Shown in pieces: positions 18,441 through 25,621 of a stretch of DNA of 64,000 bases. Within the stretch, counting starts at the first letter, position 1. Each line of letters opens with the position of its first letter. The DNA is from an uncultured Tolumonas sp. (GTDB taxonomy: Bacteria; Pseudomonadota; Gammaproteobacteria; Enterobacterales; Aeromonadaceae), in the NCBI RefSeq assembly GCF_963556105.2, contig NZ_OY829944.1, positions 956,001 through 1,020,000 on the forward strand. The letters are read 5' to 3'. The notes below the pieces were generated by a model, which was not told the DNA's origin, did no database searches, and was given only the letters and a program-made list of their open reading frames with translations. The position numbers were made by a program, and so were the translations under genes.

Positions 18441-19349
18441 ATGATTTCACGTGTTGAAGCGGCTCCTGGTGGTTTTCAATTATCCGAATTTATTCAAGGT
18501 TACTGGCGACTGGCGGAATGGAACATGTCCGCCCAGCAGCGACTGGATTTTCTCAAACAACATCTGGAGCTGGGTATTACCTCGGTTGACCATGCGGATA
18601 TCTACGGTGGTTACAGCTGCGAACAATTGTTTGGTGAAGCGTTAGCGCTGGAACCCGCATTGCGTCAGCAACTGGAAATCGTGACCAAATGCGATATCAA
18701 ATTACTGTCCGCGAAATATCCTGATCGTACGATTAAACATTACGATACCTCTGCTGCGCACATTGCCTATTCGGTAGATAATTCACTGCAGAATTTAGGC
18801 ACCGATTATCTGGATCTGTTATTGATCCACCGTCCTGATCCACTGATGAATGCGGATGAAGTGGCCGATGCATTTGTGCAGCTGAAACAAAGTGGCAAAG
18901 TGCGTCATTTTGGTGTTTCTAACTTCACCCCATATCAATTCGACCTGCTGCAATCGCGTCTGGATTTCCCGCTGGTGACCAATCAGGTGGAAGTCAATCC
19001 GGTTAATATTTTTGCTTTGCACGATGGCACGCTCGATCAAATGCAGATGAAACGTATCCGCCCGATGATTTGGTCGGCGTTGGGGGGCGGTTCTATCTTT
19101 ACTGCACAAACGGAACAGGCACATCGTCTGCGTACGGTATTAGCTAATGTCAGCGAAGAACTGGGTGGTGCAAACCTGGATCAGGTGATTTATGCCTGGC
19201 TGCTGAAACTGCCTTGCCAGCCACTGCCGATTATTGGTTCCGGCAATATTGAGCGAGTGTGTTCTGCGGTAGCGGCAAAAGCGATCAATCTGACACGTGA
19301 ACAGTGGTTTAGCATCTGGGAAGCAGCTGCTGGTCATGAGGTGCCTTAA
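18441..19349 (+). CDS. ydhF: aldo/keto reductase family oxidoreductase YdhF
   Basis: A 302-residue NADPH-dependent aldo/keto reductase, very similar along its length to E. coli YdhF (298). The AKR tetrad is visible: Asp and Tyr in VDHADIYGGYSCE, Lys in EIVTKCDIK, and His in LLLIHRPDPLMNADEVADAF. The segments KVRHFGVSNFTPYQFDLLQS and PLPIIGSGNIERV bind cofactor. The physiological substrate is not known. ATG 18441 lies 8 bases downstream of a GGTGG-type site. It is followed by dinB after 78 bp, which has its own SOS promoter. Confidence 0.9.
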   Translation: MISRVEAAPGGFQLSEFIQGYWRLAEWNMSAQQRLDFLKQHLELGITSVDHADIYGGYSCEQLFGEALALEPALRQQLEIVTKCDIKLLSAKYPDRTIKHYDTSAAHIAYSVDNSLQNLGTDYLDLLLIHRPDPLMNADEVADAFVQLKQSGKVRHFGVSNFTPYQFDLLQSRLDFPLVTNQVEVNPVNIFALHDGTLDQMQMKRIRPMIWSALGGGSIFTAQTEQAHRLRTVLANVSEELGGANLDQVIYAWLLKLPCQPLPIIGSGNIERVCSAVAAKAINLTREQWFSIWEAAAGHEVP

Positions 19350-19398
19350 AACAAGCTGTGTTTCCTCGCTTGTCGTCAGCTAAAAGAGCAGTTAAACT

Positions 19399-19430
19399 CA
19401 CAAATACTGTATACATAAACAGTATTTGTG
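19399..19430 (+). promoter_or_regulatory. LexA (SOS) box in a 32-bp perfect inverted repeat at the dinB start
   Basis: The 20-bp core TACTGTATACATAAACAGTA (19405-19424) fits the LexA consensus CTGT-N8-ACAG exactly. It is embedded in perfect 12-bp arms, CACAAATACTGT (19399-19410) and ACAGTATTTGTG (19419-19430). The right arm ends on the GTG immediately before the dinB ATG. Confidence 0.93.
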
Positions 19431-20486
19431 ATGAGAAAAATTATCCATGTGGATATGGACTGCTTTTTTGCCGCAGTCGAGATGCGCGATAATCCAGCGC
19501 TGGTGTCGTTGCCATTGGCGATTGGCAGCCCGGCGGAGCGTCGCGGCGTCATTTCGACCTGTAATTATGTCGCGCGTCGTTATGGCATTCGTTCAGCCAT
19601 GGCGACGGCACATGCATTGCGTCTTTGCCCGCGTTTAGTATTACTGCCGGGCCGAATGGCGTTATACCGCGAAGTGTCGCGCCAAGTTATGCAGATCTTT
19701 GCCCGCTACAGCGAGATCATTGAACCTGTCTCGATCGATGAAGCTTATATTGATGTCACTGACAGCCCATTATTTCAAGGCAGTGCAACACGTATTGCGG
19801 AAGCGATACGGGCAGATATTCAGCGCGAATTAAATCTCACCGCATCCGCGGGAGTGGCACCGAATAAATTCTTAGCCAAAATTGCCTCTGAACAAAATAA
19901 ACCCGACGGTCTGTTTGTCTTATCGCCACCGCAAGTGCCGGAGTTTGTCCGCCAGCTGGCGTTATCGCGTATTCCCGGTATCGGTGGCAAAACGGCTGAG
20001 CGATTAAACGCGGTAGGGTTGCACACCTGTGCCGATGTGCAGCTGTTTCCCCGTCAGCAATTACTGCTGCAATTTGGCAAAACCGGCTTGATGTTATTAG
20101 AGCGGGCCTATGGTATCGATGAACGCCAGTTGAACACCTCACGGGAGCGCAAATCGGTGGGAGTAGAAACAACTTTCGCGGTGGATATTGCGCTAGAAGA
20201 ACAGGGGCATGCGATATTGCCGCAATTGCTGGCGGAGTTGTCGAAGCGCTTACAGCGCCGTGAATGGCGCGGGCAGATCGCGCGGCAAGGTGTCAAAATC
20301 AAATTTGCCGATTTTCAGCAAACTACAGTTGAACGTTCGGTGAATCGATTTTCACCACCACTATTTGATGAGCTATTACATGAAGCCTGGCTGCGTGGCG
20401 GGGGAAAACCGGTGCGGTTGGTGGGCATCAATATTGGTTTCCCTGCCGCCGAAAATACGCAACAGCTGCCGCTTGATCTGCAATAA
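19431..20486 (+). CDS. dinB: DNA polymerase IV
   Basis: A 351-residue Y-family translesion polymerase, the same length as E. coli Pol IV. Metal-binding carboxylates are visible in IIHVDMDCFFAAVE and in PVSIDEAYIDV. The fingers segment is STCNYVARRYGIRSAM, the thumb helix-hairpin-helix is SRIPGIGGKTAERL, and a little-finger domain follows. The C-terminus QLPLDLQ is a clear beta-clamp-binding motif. The start is ATG 19431 (or the GTG just before it), because the conserved N-terminus begins here. The LexA box ends 6 bases upstream and no ribosome site is visible, so the mRNA is leaderless or nearly so. The gene is SOS-controlled. Confidence 0.96.
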   Translation: MRKIIHVDMDCFFAAVEMRDNPALVSLPLAIGSPAERRGVISTCNYVARRYGIRSAMATAHALRLCPRLVLLPGRMALYREVSRQVMQIFARYSEIIEPVSIDEAYIDVTDSPLFQGSATRIAEAIRADIQRELNLTASAGVAPNKFLAKIASEQNKPDGLFVLSPPQVPEFVRQLALSRIPGIGGKTAERLNAVGLHTCADVQLFPRQQLLLQFGKTGLMLLERAYGIDERQLNTSRERKSVGVETTFAVDIALEEQGHAILPQLLAELSKRLQRREWRGQIARQGVKIKFADFQQTTVERSVNRFSPPLFDELLHEAWLRGGGKPVRLVGINIGFPAAENTQQLPLDLQ

Positions 20487-20487
20487 A

Positions 20488-20513
20488 AAGCCCCTCGTTT
20501 TAGCGACGGGCTT
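20488..20513 (+). terminator. dinB terminator hairpin separated from its T-tract by the IS
   Basis: AAGCCCCTCG (20488-20497) pairs with CGACGGGCTT (20504-20513) with one mismatch. The usual T-run is missing: an insertion sequence begins just after. Joining 20513 to about 21830 would restore CTTTTATTTG directly behind the hairpin. Confidence 0.65.
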
Positions 20514-20520
20514 AATTAGA

Positions 20521-20580
20521 TGGTCCGCCTCCGTTCTCAGCGACTAAGCTGAGAATGAGTTAGGTAACGGAGGTGAACCA
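20521..20580 (+). repeat. nested inverted repeat at the IS left end, covering the transposase ribosome site
   Basis: The outer arms TGGTCCGCCTCCGTT (20521-20535) and AACGGAGGTGAACCA (20566-20580) pair throughout, with two G-U wobbles. The inner arms TTCTCAGC (20534-20541) and GCTGAGAA (20548-20555) pair perfectly, competing with the innermost outer pairs. GGAGG in the right arm is the Shine-Dalgarno for ATG 20583. Confidence 0.85.
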
Positions 20581-20582
20581 TC

Positions 20583-21614
20583 ATGTCTATTCAAGTCATT
20601 GGTATCGATTTAGGCAAATCTAATTTCCATTTAGTTGCACACGATCGCAAAGGCAACACCCTTTTTCGAAAAAAACTTTCCCGCAAACAGTTGATCCAAT
20701 TTATCTATGACACCCCGCTCACCACCATCGCCTTTGAAGCCTGCGGAGGTGCTCATTGGTTGGGACGATTGAGTCTTAAGCTCGGTCATTCAGTGAAACT
20801 GCTTCCCCCTCAATATGTACGGCCTTATGTCAAAGGCAATAAAAATGATTTCATTGATGCTGATGCCATTGCTGAAGCATCGCAACGGCCGTCCATGCGA
20901 TTTGTTGAAGTCAAATCAGAGGATGCGCAACTCATCACCGCTGTTTATCGTGTTCGGCAGGGATATATCAAAGACCGAACTGCATGCATGTGCAGGATTG
21001 GTGCTTTATTACTCGAGTTTGGTGTCAGTCTGCCGCAGGGACATGGGACGATGAAACAGTTATTCACCTAGCTGACAGCGAATGCACCCGAACTGCCGTC
21101 AGCATTAAACATCGAATTAACGGCATTGCATGAGTATTACAAATATCTGAATGAACAAATCAAAGTGCAGGATGACAAACTTACGCGCCATGTTGCGCAG
21201 AGCGATGAAGGGCAATTATTGCATGAGATCCCTGGAGTTGGTGTACTGACGGCCAGTCAATGTATGGCGGAATTAGGGAGTGTGAAACAATTTAAGAATG
21301 GACGCAATCTGGCCGCATGGCTGGGGCTGGTTCCCCATCAGCATTCGACGGGAGGAAAACCGCGTTTACTCGGAATAAGCAAACGAGGGAATAAACATCT
21401 GAGAACGCTGTTCATTCATGGAGCGAGGGCGATTTTAGCCAGGCCGGAAAAGACGGGGTCGATATTTGGGGACTGGTTAGTGCAACTACGAGCCAGTAAG
21501 CCGTTCAATGTAGTGTGTGTGGCGTTAGCGAATAAACTGGCCCGGATAGTCTGGGCGGTATTGAGGTACAAAGAAGCGTTTAATGCAGAGAAACTGCAAT
21601 CCGAGTTTGCATGA
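20583..21614 (+). pseudogene. IS110-family transposase interrupted by an in-frame amber codon
   Basis: The frame encodes a 343-residue DEDD-type transposase/recombinase. The N-terminal RuvC-like domain shows IGIDLGKSNFHLVAHD, FEACGGAHWLGR and KGNKNDFIDADAIAEA. The C-terminal transposase-20 domain shows LLHEIPGVGVLTASQCMAEL and the serine-bearing segment GLVPHQHSTGGKPRLLGISK. The two open segments (20583-21071 and from 21072 on) are in the same frame, separated only by TAG at 21069-21071. The likely ancestral codon is CAG, one transition away. Without readthrough the product is two halves, so the copy is probably inactive. Confidence 0.88.
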
Positions 21615-21640
21615 GCAAAGAGAAGATGACGAAAACGGTA

Positions 21641-21823
21641 GAACCACCGGAATAGAACCTGACAATAAAAACAGCAGAAAATGCTTTGGGCTTTTTTGAG
21701 GATATTCCGGCGCGGAACTCATCGTGGAGCGGGAAGCGAGAGCCTCCCAACAGAGACTCCGAATACATTAGCGCAGACCAATCCCGTCATTGAAGTTTGT
21801 TCTTGCAATAACGGGGCGGACCA
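21641..21823 (+). ncRNA. candidate bridge RNA region in the IS right end
   Basis: The 3' non-coding end folds into two stem-loops. In the first, CCGGAATA (21647-21654) pairs with TATTCCGG (21703-21710). Inside it is a small hairpin AGCA-GAAAA-TGCT (21673-21685), leaving single strands at 21655-21672 and 21686-21702. The second stem is weaker (CGGA 21713-21716 with TCCG 21758-21761). The internal-loop strands carry short matches to both flanks of the insertion site (see findings). This is the layout known for IS110-family bridge RNAs. Boundaries and expression are inferred. Confidence 0.45.
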
Positions 21824-21875
21824 TACATTTTATTTGTTGATGACGGCTCACTGTCATCACCGCAAAGGCGGCTAA

Positions 21876-23525
21876 TTATTTTGTGGTGCAGGAAGCAAAC
21901 ATATCCAGCGAAGTGTCATACGCACTGGTTTTGACATCCAGCAGACCCAGCACAGAATGGAACAGATTATCCTGCGAAAGTGGTTCATCGGCTTTCCGCA
22001 ACAAGCAGTTCTTATCCAGCTTCATGCGTTGCAAAAAGCTCGGTGAAAACCATTGTAATGCGCCGATATGGGTTTGTTCTTCCGGTGCAATCATATACGG
22101 CGCGGCATGCAGATAAATGCCTTTCTCGCCGGTTGACTCACCATGATCAGCCATATACAACATCGCGGTATCAAAACGTTGGTTGTTTTGCTGCAGTAAT
22201 TTTATCACCTGACTCAACACATAATCGCTATACACAATGGTGTTGTCATAAGCGTTGATCAGTTCCTGACGCGGGCAATCTTGTAGCTGATTGGTGCGGC
22301 ATTCTGGCAGGAATTTTTTAAATTTCTCCGGTGAACGCAGGTAATAAGCAGGGCCATGACTACCTTTCATGTGCAAGACAATGACACCATCGTTAGTCAG
22401 CTTATCGATGTAATCCTGTAACTGATACAGCAGAATTTCATCAAAACATTCCCCGTTAGTACACAAACCCGGTACTTTCAGATCTTGTACATTCTGTTCA
22501 CCGATGCGCACTGCGACACCACGACTGCTGGAATTGTTATCTTTCCACAACAAATCAAAACCAGCATGTTTCAGCACATCCACCAGATTTTCATTGCGTT
22601 TGGCTTTGCTGTCGCTGTAGTCCTGACGCGTGAATTTAGAGAACATGCAAGGCACCGACACTGCCGTTTCGGTACCGCATGAACTGACGTTACGATAATT
22701 CACGATATCCAGCTTACTCAGCTCAGGGTTCGTGTCACGGGCATAACCATTCAGGCTGAACTCACTGGCACGCGCCGCTTCACCGACCACAATCACAGTC
22801 AGCACTTTTTTCTGACCACCGGCAGTGATCTTGGCGCCTTTCTTCGCATCTTCGCCCAACGGCGCAACGACGATTTTGCCGCCGCTCAATGTGCTACTGA
22901 TATACGATTGGATCGCGCCAACATAGTTCACTGGCACAATCATGTGACGAATATAGGTGTTATTACGGGCAAAAGAGGCGATATCAACGTAATAAGCGGC
23001 GGCAACCCCACTGCTGATCACCAGCGTCATTACCAGCGTCAGAAACTTATAACCAACCTCTTTCATAAACGACGCATAGTGGATCTTGCTGCGCAGTAGT
23101 AACACCACGGGCAATACACCGAGTAACAAAAGATAAAGGCCCAGTTTTAGACTGAGTAATTCTCCGGCTTCACGAGGGTCGGTCATTAAAGTGTTGCGTA
23201 TCATTTCGCGGTCAATGACGACACCATAACTATCCATGAAATAGGCGGTTGTCGCGCCACCTAATAACAGCACCGACAAGAGCGGTTTGAATAACCATGG
23301 CAGCAACAACAAAGAGAGGATCTGATTCAGCCAGGTGATCAACAGCAGGTAAAGCGCGGCTAAAAACAGCACGCTATGCCAGTTGTCCGTGCCGATGGCA
23401 TTAAACGCAGCCTGCCAGAACGAAAAGTTGGTAAAGGTAATAAAAAACCATGCCGCCAGTAAGATCTGGCGGGCAGGTGTGAGTTGCAGTGAAAATCGAC
23501 GTAAAAAATTCATCAATAAACTCAT
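21876..23525 (-). CDS. eptA: lipid A phosphoethanolamine transferase
   Basis: A 549-residue inner-membrane enzyme that adds phosphoethanolamine from phosphatidylethanolamine to lipid A, which lowers cationic-peptide binding. Five N-terminal membrane segments lie within about residues 20-185, followed by a periplasmic sulfatase-like domain. Zinc and catalytic residues are Glu249 (VVGEAARASEFS), nucleophile Thr285 (SSCGTETAVSVPCMFS), and YMADHGESTGEKG and YLHAAPY. Paired cysteines are present. The gene abuts the pepD stop with no gap, so it is co-transcribed. EptA and MCR share this architecture; I call it chromosomal eptA from its housekeeping context. Confidence 0.92.
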   Translation of the reverse strand: MSLLMNFLRRFSLQLTPARQILLAAWFFITFTNFSFWQAAFNAIGTDNWHSVLFLAALYLLLITWLNQILSLLLLPWLFKPLLSVLLLGGATTAYFMDSYGVVIDREMIRNTLMTDPREAGELLSLKLGLYLLLLGVLPVVLLLRSKIHYASFMKEVGYKFLTLVMTLVISSGVAAAYYVDIASFARNNTYIRHMIVPVNYVGAIQSYISSTLSGGKIVVAPLGEDAKKGAKITAGGQKKVLTVIVVGEAARASEFSLNGYARDTNPELSKLDIVNYRNVSSCGTETAVSVPCMFSKFTRQDYSDSKAKRNENLVDVLKHAGFDLLWKDNNSSSRGVAVRIGEQNVQDLKVPGLCTNGECFDEILLYQLQDYIDKLTNDGVIVLHMKGSHGPAYYLRSPEKFKKFLPECRTNQLQDCPRQELINAYDNTIVYSDYVLSQVIKLLQQNNQRFDTAMLYMADHGESTGEKGIYLHAAPYMIAPEEQTHIGALQWFSPSFLQRMKLDKNCLLRKADEPLSQDNLFHSVLGLLDVKTSAYDTSLDMFASCTTK

Positions 23526-24980
23526 TTATTTATTAGGGATTGCCGCCAGCATAGCGACCAGCAACTGCCAGAAACGGGCTACTGCAGGAATGTGTACCCG
23601 CTCATCCGGCGAATGCGCACCCTGAATGGTTGGGCCGAAAGAGACCATATCCCAGTGCGGATATTGCGCTTTGAACAGACCACACTCCAAACCGGCATGG
23701 ATCACCATCAACTTTGGCAATTCACCAAACAATGCTTCATGTTGTTGACGCAGTAATGCCAAGGTGGGTGATGATGGGTCTGGCGCCCAGCCAGGATAGG
23801 CACCATCAAACTGGCAATCAGCACCCGCCAGCGCACACAAAGAAGCGGTCATCTGCTCAACGTAATGACGGCCTTCGTCGTTTAATGAACGGATCAGGCA
23901 TTGGATATAAACGCCGGCTTCGTTGGTCTGGATCACGCCAAGATTCGTCGAGGTTTCCACCACTCCTTCAATTGCATGGCTCATGCGGATCACGCCATTC
24001 GGGCAGGCGAGCAGCATTTGCAGCAAACGTTGCTGATCAGTCAGACTAAAGCAATTTGCTGGCTGTGCTGCTGGCAGGCACGAGATCTGTAAATAGCTAT
24101 CTACTTCCTGCAGCTCAAGCTGTAGAGCTTTGGTGCGTTCAACGATTAATTGCTGTACGGCATCGATACGATCTGTCGCCACCAGAATGACGGCTTCTGC
24201 TTCGCGAGGAATAGCATTACGTAATGTGCCACCAGAAATAGTGGCCAGCCGAATTTGTTCAGCCGGCAAAGCCTGTAACACACGGCTTAACAGCTTGTTG
24301 GCATTACCACGATCCTGATGGATGTTGACACCAGAATGGCCGCCGCGCAGACCTTTAACTTGCAGCGAGAATGCCTGCATACCGGCCGGAATGGCTTCTC
24401 GCTGGCATTGGAAATGAATATTGGCGTCGACACCACCAGCACAACCCATATAGGCTTCGGCATCTTGTTCGGAGTCGGTATTCAGCAGAATATCGCCTTC
24501 CAGCCAACCGGCCTGCAGACCAAAAGCACCACCCATGCCGGCTTCTTCATCGACGGTCAGTAACACTTCCAACGGGCCATGCTGCACGGTGTTATCGGCC
24601 AATACCGCCAGACAGGCTGCGGCACCGATGCCATTATCAGCACCTAAGGTCGTGCCACGTGCGCGCACCCATTCACCATCGATATAGGCTTGGATCGGGT
24701 CACGGGTAAAATCATGTTTGGTATCGGCATTGGCTTGCGGCACCATATCGATATGTGCTTGCAAGATCACACCTTTGCGGTTTTCCAGACCCGGGGTCGC
24801 CGGCTTTTTCAGGATCAGGTTGCCAACGGGGTCAACCTTAACACTGATAGCCTGTGACTTTGCCCAGTCTTGTATCCATTGACTTAATGCAGCTTCATGC
24901 TTGGAAGGGCGGGGGATCTGGCAGAATTTGTCGAAAAAGAACCACAAATGAGACGGTGATAATTGTTGTAATTCACTCAT
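23526..24980 (-). CDS. pepD: aminoacyl-histidine dipeptidase (peptidase D)
   Basis: A 484-residue M20C cytosolic metallopeptidase (E. coli PepD has 485) that cleaves Xaa-His and other unspecific dipeptides. Zinc-site motifs are visible: VILQAHIDMVPQ, the GTTLGADNGIG Asp, LLTVDEEAGMGGAFGL with the catalytic Glu pair, and LNTDSEQD. The GLRGGHSGVNI segment lies in the dimerisation (lid) domain. ATG 24980 agrees with the conserved N-terminus. It is the first gene of a unit with eptA, with no functional link evident. Confidence 0.95.
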   Translation of the reverse strand: MSELQQLSPSHLWFFFDKFCQIPRPSKHEAALSQWIQDWAKSQAISVKVDPVGNLILKKPATPGLENRKGVILQAHIDMVPQANADTKHDFTRDPIQAYIDGEWVRARGTTLGADNGIGAAACLAVLADNTVQHGPLEVLLTVDEEAGMGGAFGLQAGWLEGDILLNTDSEQDAEAYMGCAGGVDANIHFQCQREAIPAGMQAFSLQVKGLRGGHSGVNIHQDRGNANKLLSRVLQALPAEQIRLATISGGTLRNAIPREAEAVILVATDRIDAVQQLIVERTKALQLELQEVDSYLQISCLPAAQPANCFSLTDQQRLLQMLLACPNGVIRMSHAIEGVVETSTNLGVIQTNEAGVYIQCLIRSLNDEGRHYVEQMTASLCALAGADCQFDGAYPGWAPDPSSPTLALLRQQHEALFGELPKLMVIHAGLECGLFKAQYPHWDMVSFGPTIQGAHSPDERVHIPAVARFWQLLVAMLAAIPNK

Positions 24981-24999
24981 GAAACATTCTCCTGCTCAG

Positions 25000-25031
25000 A
25001 AACAAAATGCGCCGCAGATAGCGCAGCGCAT
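25000..25031 (-). terminator. terminator after the small membrane-protein gene
   Basis: On the minus strand, ATGCGCTGC and GCGGCGCAT form a 9-bp stem with one G-U pair and a 7-base loop, followed by TTTTGTTT. It separates the small upstream gene from pepD. Confidence 0.6.
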
Positions 25032-25052
25032 GCTTAATGGTTGTTGTAAAAA

Positions 25053-25343
25053 TCAGATCGGGCGGCGAAACAGACGGAATCCAATGTATAGGATAATGGA
25101 TGTTGCCACCGAGCTGGCACTAAACAGATACATCACATAATAGGCGTGTTGCATGGGGTCATTACCATCCGGTAATAAATGGATCACGCCTCGATTGATC
25201 AGCTGATTAGCCAGCAATGCCAGCAGTGCCCAACCGCTGATCCATTTCATTTTTTGGTTATGTGAACGATGCGGTTGGTTATACATCAGTCCAACCCAGA
25301 AACAGAACCAGACGGTAACAAAAATATATGAAAACAGAGCCAT
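25053..25343 (-). CDS. small hypothetical inner-membrane protein
   Basis: A 96-residue protein with three predicted membrane segments (about residues 3-20, 35-52 and 67-88) separated by short polar loops. The tail is basic (FRLFRRPI). I do not recognise the family. It has its own terminator and lies divergent from the nucleotidase gene. A CRP-like site is centred about 80 bp upstream of its start, a plausible activator position. Coding quality looks normal for the region, and I expect it to be real, but no function can be inferred. Confidence 0.65.
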   Translation of the reverse strand: MALFSYIFVTVWFCFWVGLMYNQPHRSHNQKMKWISGWALLALLANQLINRGVIHLLPDGNDPMQHAYYVMYLFSASSVATSIILYIGFRLFRRPI

Positions 25344-25414
25344 GGCGAGTTATCCGGCGGTGTGAATAAAAATCGGTCTTAATAACGCAAGCCTGATCAT
25401 GCCACGAAAGTTAG

Positions 25415-25430
25415 CGTGACAGAAGTCACA
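25415..25430. promoter_or_regulatory. candidate CRP site
   Basis: CGTGACAGAAGTCACA matches TGTGA-N6-TCACA at 9 of 10 positions. It lies in the divergent region, 72 bp from the small membrane-protein start and about 190 bp from the nucleotidase start. Confidence 0.45.
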
Positions 25431-25507
25431 ACAGCGATCCGAAAAAGAGAGGATGACGTATAAACATAGAATTACTGATATTAGGGTGTCATCTGGCGGT
25501 CATGATG

Positions 25508-25543
25508 TTGTCATCTTTGCCGGGCAGCGTGAAAGATGATAAC
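25508..25543. repeat. 12-bp-arm inverted repeat upstream of the nucleotidase gene
   Basis: GTTGTCATCTTT and AAAGATGATAAC pair with a single G-T wobble across a spacer of about 12 bases. It ends about 80 bp before the nucleotidase start. It could be an operator or leader hairpin; no T-tract follows. Confidence 0.5.
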
Positions 25544-25621
25544 AGTTTGTAATTGCCCGACAGGATGGGATGGGTGTATAACCTCACCTCCTGTAACATT
25601 CAGTGTCGTTACGGAGCCTGT

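Larger units (their letters stand above)
20514..21830 (+). mobile_element. IS110-family (IS1111-group-like) insertion sequence
   Basis: An element of about 1.3 kb with a DEDD-type transposase frame (20583-21614), a short left non-coding end and a long right non-coding end. Subterminal inverted repeats are TGGTCCGCCTCCGTT at 20521-20535 and, on the minus strand, TGGTCCGCCCCGTT at 21823-21810. Subterminal repeats, absence of an evident target duplication, and a long 3' non-coding segment fit the IS1111 group. Exact ends are inferred to lie about 7 bases outside the repeats. It sits between convergent dinB and eptA, in the dinB terminator. Confidence 0.85.

Noticed and set aside
21615-21875. Short plus-strand frames in the IS right end
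   Set aside because: They overlap the inverted repeat and structured non-coding end and show no protein features.
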